From: Spongiivirga sp046524175
GTDB taxonomy: Bacteria; Bacteroidota; Bacteroidia; Flavobacteriales; Flavobacteriaceae
Reading direction: 5' to 3'
Length of the DNA: 64,000 nt
Assembly: GCF_046524175.1 (NCBI RefSeq)
Contig: NZ_JBEFZF010000005.1
Location: 248,001-312,000, forward strand
Shown: positions 63,701 through 64,000 of the stretch, piece by piece
How positions within the stretch are numbered: position 1 is the first letter of the stretch
Layout of the letters: each line of letters opens with the position of its first letter
Position numbers and translations under genes: made by a program
The notes under the pieces: generated by a model
Told to the model about the DNA's origin: nothing
The model's database searches: none
What the model saw: the letters and a program-made list of their open reading frames with translations, nothing else

Positions 63701-64000
63701 TTATTGATCAGGTTGGACTTTTTTACAAAACCAAATAATTCACTAGAGTTCCAATGATATCGAAAGGTAAGACCTAAATCGTCATTGATTTCTTCAAAAA
63801 CTAATTTGTTTCCAAACACATTTTTGTAAAGATTTCTGTGAATAGTATAGATTCCTAAATACTTCTCAGAAAAGGGTTCCCACAAGAATGTTTTCCCATT
63901 TTTGAGAACGTGTAATACGGTTTTATTACCTGTAATTTTTGAAGATTCCGTTATTTTATCATCCGTGTAGTAAGGAAACAAAGCGGATTTAGAATTCTGT
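60745..64000 (-). CDS. Putative beta-1,3-glucan phosphorylase-like protein (GH149/GH94-type), cut by window end
   Basis: At least 1085 residues are visible, open to the end of the window, so the start lies outside. There is no signal peptide in the visible part. The N-terminal third is beta-rich; the middle and C-terminal parts look like an alpha/alpha-barrel with aromatic, acidic motifs: YEGNWRDIFQNWEALAYSY (near 62770-62820), GGFDWETIEPDDPWSYIGYW, MNTQRPEWNDANNALVGNG (near 62210-62270) and YGAFPTDPYSHTPGGKGA. These recall the RDxxQ and WND motifs of GH94-type phosphorylases. The large size and location beside two GH17 genes and a GPH symporter match the context reported for GH149 beta-1,3-glucan phosphorylases. 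The family number is inference, not a search result. Confidence 0.55.
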   Translation of the reverse strand, partial: QNSKSALFPYYTDDKITESSKITGNKTVLHVLKNGKTFLWEPFSEKYLGIYTIHRNLYKNVFGNKLVFEEINDDLGLTFRYHWNSSELFGFVKKSNLINNTNENVLITVLDGIQNIMPYGVDPNLQNSGSNLVDAYKRNELQASIGLGIYGLSAIIVDKAEPSEALKATTAWSTGLKNAKYLVSSLQLNNFRKGHDVSQEIDIKAEKGAYFVCADIELGAGNQKDWLIAAEVNQTMVDINKISKRLKNQDRLFADVEADINLGTEQLLKLNAATDAIQLTADKLGNTRHFANALFNIMRGGIFDNNYTIERQDFIRYIKKANINVYQEKKQDFAQLPEIFDLNYIKKQIASDSDVDFQRLVREYLPLKFSRRHGDPSRPWNQFSINTTAQDGSKLLDYEGNWRDIFQNWEALAYSYPEFIEGMIFKFLNATTFDGYNPYRVTKGGFDWETIEPDDPWSYIGYWGDHQIIYLLKFLEFIEAHYPEKLGGYFGKSMFVYANVPYKIKDYNAIQENPKDTIIFDEEQHKAIDIERVRIGADGALLKDSEGGIYHVNLLEKLLATVLAKVSNFIPEGGIWMNTQRPEWNDANNALVGNGVSMVTLYYLRRFLHFFEGLVERTSQENFRLSKELITFFDSSRKTLIKNQSIIQKSISNKDRKMVMDGLGEAGSTFRNDIYQNGFSGRLSTLTKDDLLQFIGLALKFIDHSVDANKRSDSLYHAYNLMTIENDTEVSISYLSEMLEGQVAVLSSGYITAKESLKVLDALKNSALFRPDQYSYILYPNKELPRFVDKNNIPLKKIEGIDLLQRLLQNGNSQIIEKDVDGNYHFNGSFNNAESLKNALDLLEDDDYGQLIEKDKASLLELFEDTFNHKAFTGRSGTFFGYEGLGSIYWHMVSKLLLAVQETCLRAINNNEEEETIGRLLEHYYEINEGIGVHKSPELYGAFPTDPYSHTPGGKGAQQPGMTGQVKEDILSRFGELGIFVANGQLYFNPSLLRREEFLKRSGTFSYIDLRGNRREIALKNGELAFTYCQVPMVYRLSSKAFIEVLFQDKTSLILEGLSLDKKISKKLFSRNEEIDRINISLIK

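Noticed and set aside
1..64000. Mobile elements, prophage or defence islands
   Set aside because: I saw no transposase, integrase, phage structural, restriction, toxin-antitoxin or cas gene; the only tRNA is not flanked by an attachment-site duplication that I could see.

Overview
The window reads as a chromosomal segment of a marine-type Flavobacteriaceae bacterium (Bacteroidota). The grounds are AT-rich sequence, promoters of the TTG-N17-23-TAnnTTTG type, type IX secretion (T9SS) C-terminal sorting domains on several large secreted proteins, a PorP/SprF-family protein, a short-chain-type threonine dehydrogenase, and GH17 beta-1,3-glucanases beside a GPH sugar symporter. I found no transposase, integrase, CRISPR array, rRNA or phage gene. 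The only RNA gene is a tRNA-Leu(CAA).

Layout. 1-3942: the tail of an AraC-type regulator, a small membrane protein and a second, error-prone-type DNA polymerase III alpha subunit with a perfect 12-bp inverted repeat just upstream. 3952-8957 (minus): two adjacent secreted G8/beta-helix proteins related to animal CEMIP/TMEM2; one keeps a His-Trp-His motif that the other has lost. 9199-13823: an M19 dipeptidase, a GCS2 ligase fused to CBS domains, and an overlapping AstE/AspA-type zinc enzyme. 13829-20217: housekeeping genes (RDD protein, tRNA-Leu, prs, rplY, pth, tatD, a PlsC-like acyltransferase, an ACT-like protein, yraN). 20381-23518: a DUF1800/DUF1501 pair, the second with both a Tat-type signal and a T9SS tail. 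23700-30045: metG, tex, ferritin, an unlisted 49-residue Cys/Lys-rich protein, hpf and a SMUG2-type glycosylase. 30189-43171 (minus): a tricorn-like protease, a PorP/SprF protein paired with a 2307-residue BspA/FN3 adhesin-like protein, and a carboxypeptidase-regulatory-domain protein. 43476-47351: a membrane M28 peptidase, an SDR protein and a TPR protein. 47429-53651 (minus): a lipoprotein and a nine-Asp-box propeller T9SS protein, then two small envelope proteins. 53768-54721: SDR-type threonine 3-dehydrogenase. 54718-64000 (minus): a penicillin-acylase-family lipoprotein, then the edge of a beta-1,3-glucan (laminarin-type) locus: GH17, GPH symporter, GH17 lipoprotein and a large phosphorylase-like protein cut by the window end.

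How they work together. The cell-surface part (T9SS cargo, PorP/SprF, lipoproteins, GH17 enzymes and symporter) fits a gliding or surface-attached polysaccharide degrader. The phosphorylase-like gene next to cytoplasmic-looking GH17 and a symporter suggests uptake of beta-1,3-glucan oligosaccharides and intracellular breakdown, possibly phosphorolytic. Functional statements are inferred from motifs and family knowledge; no database search was possible.
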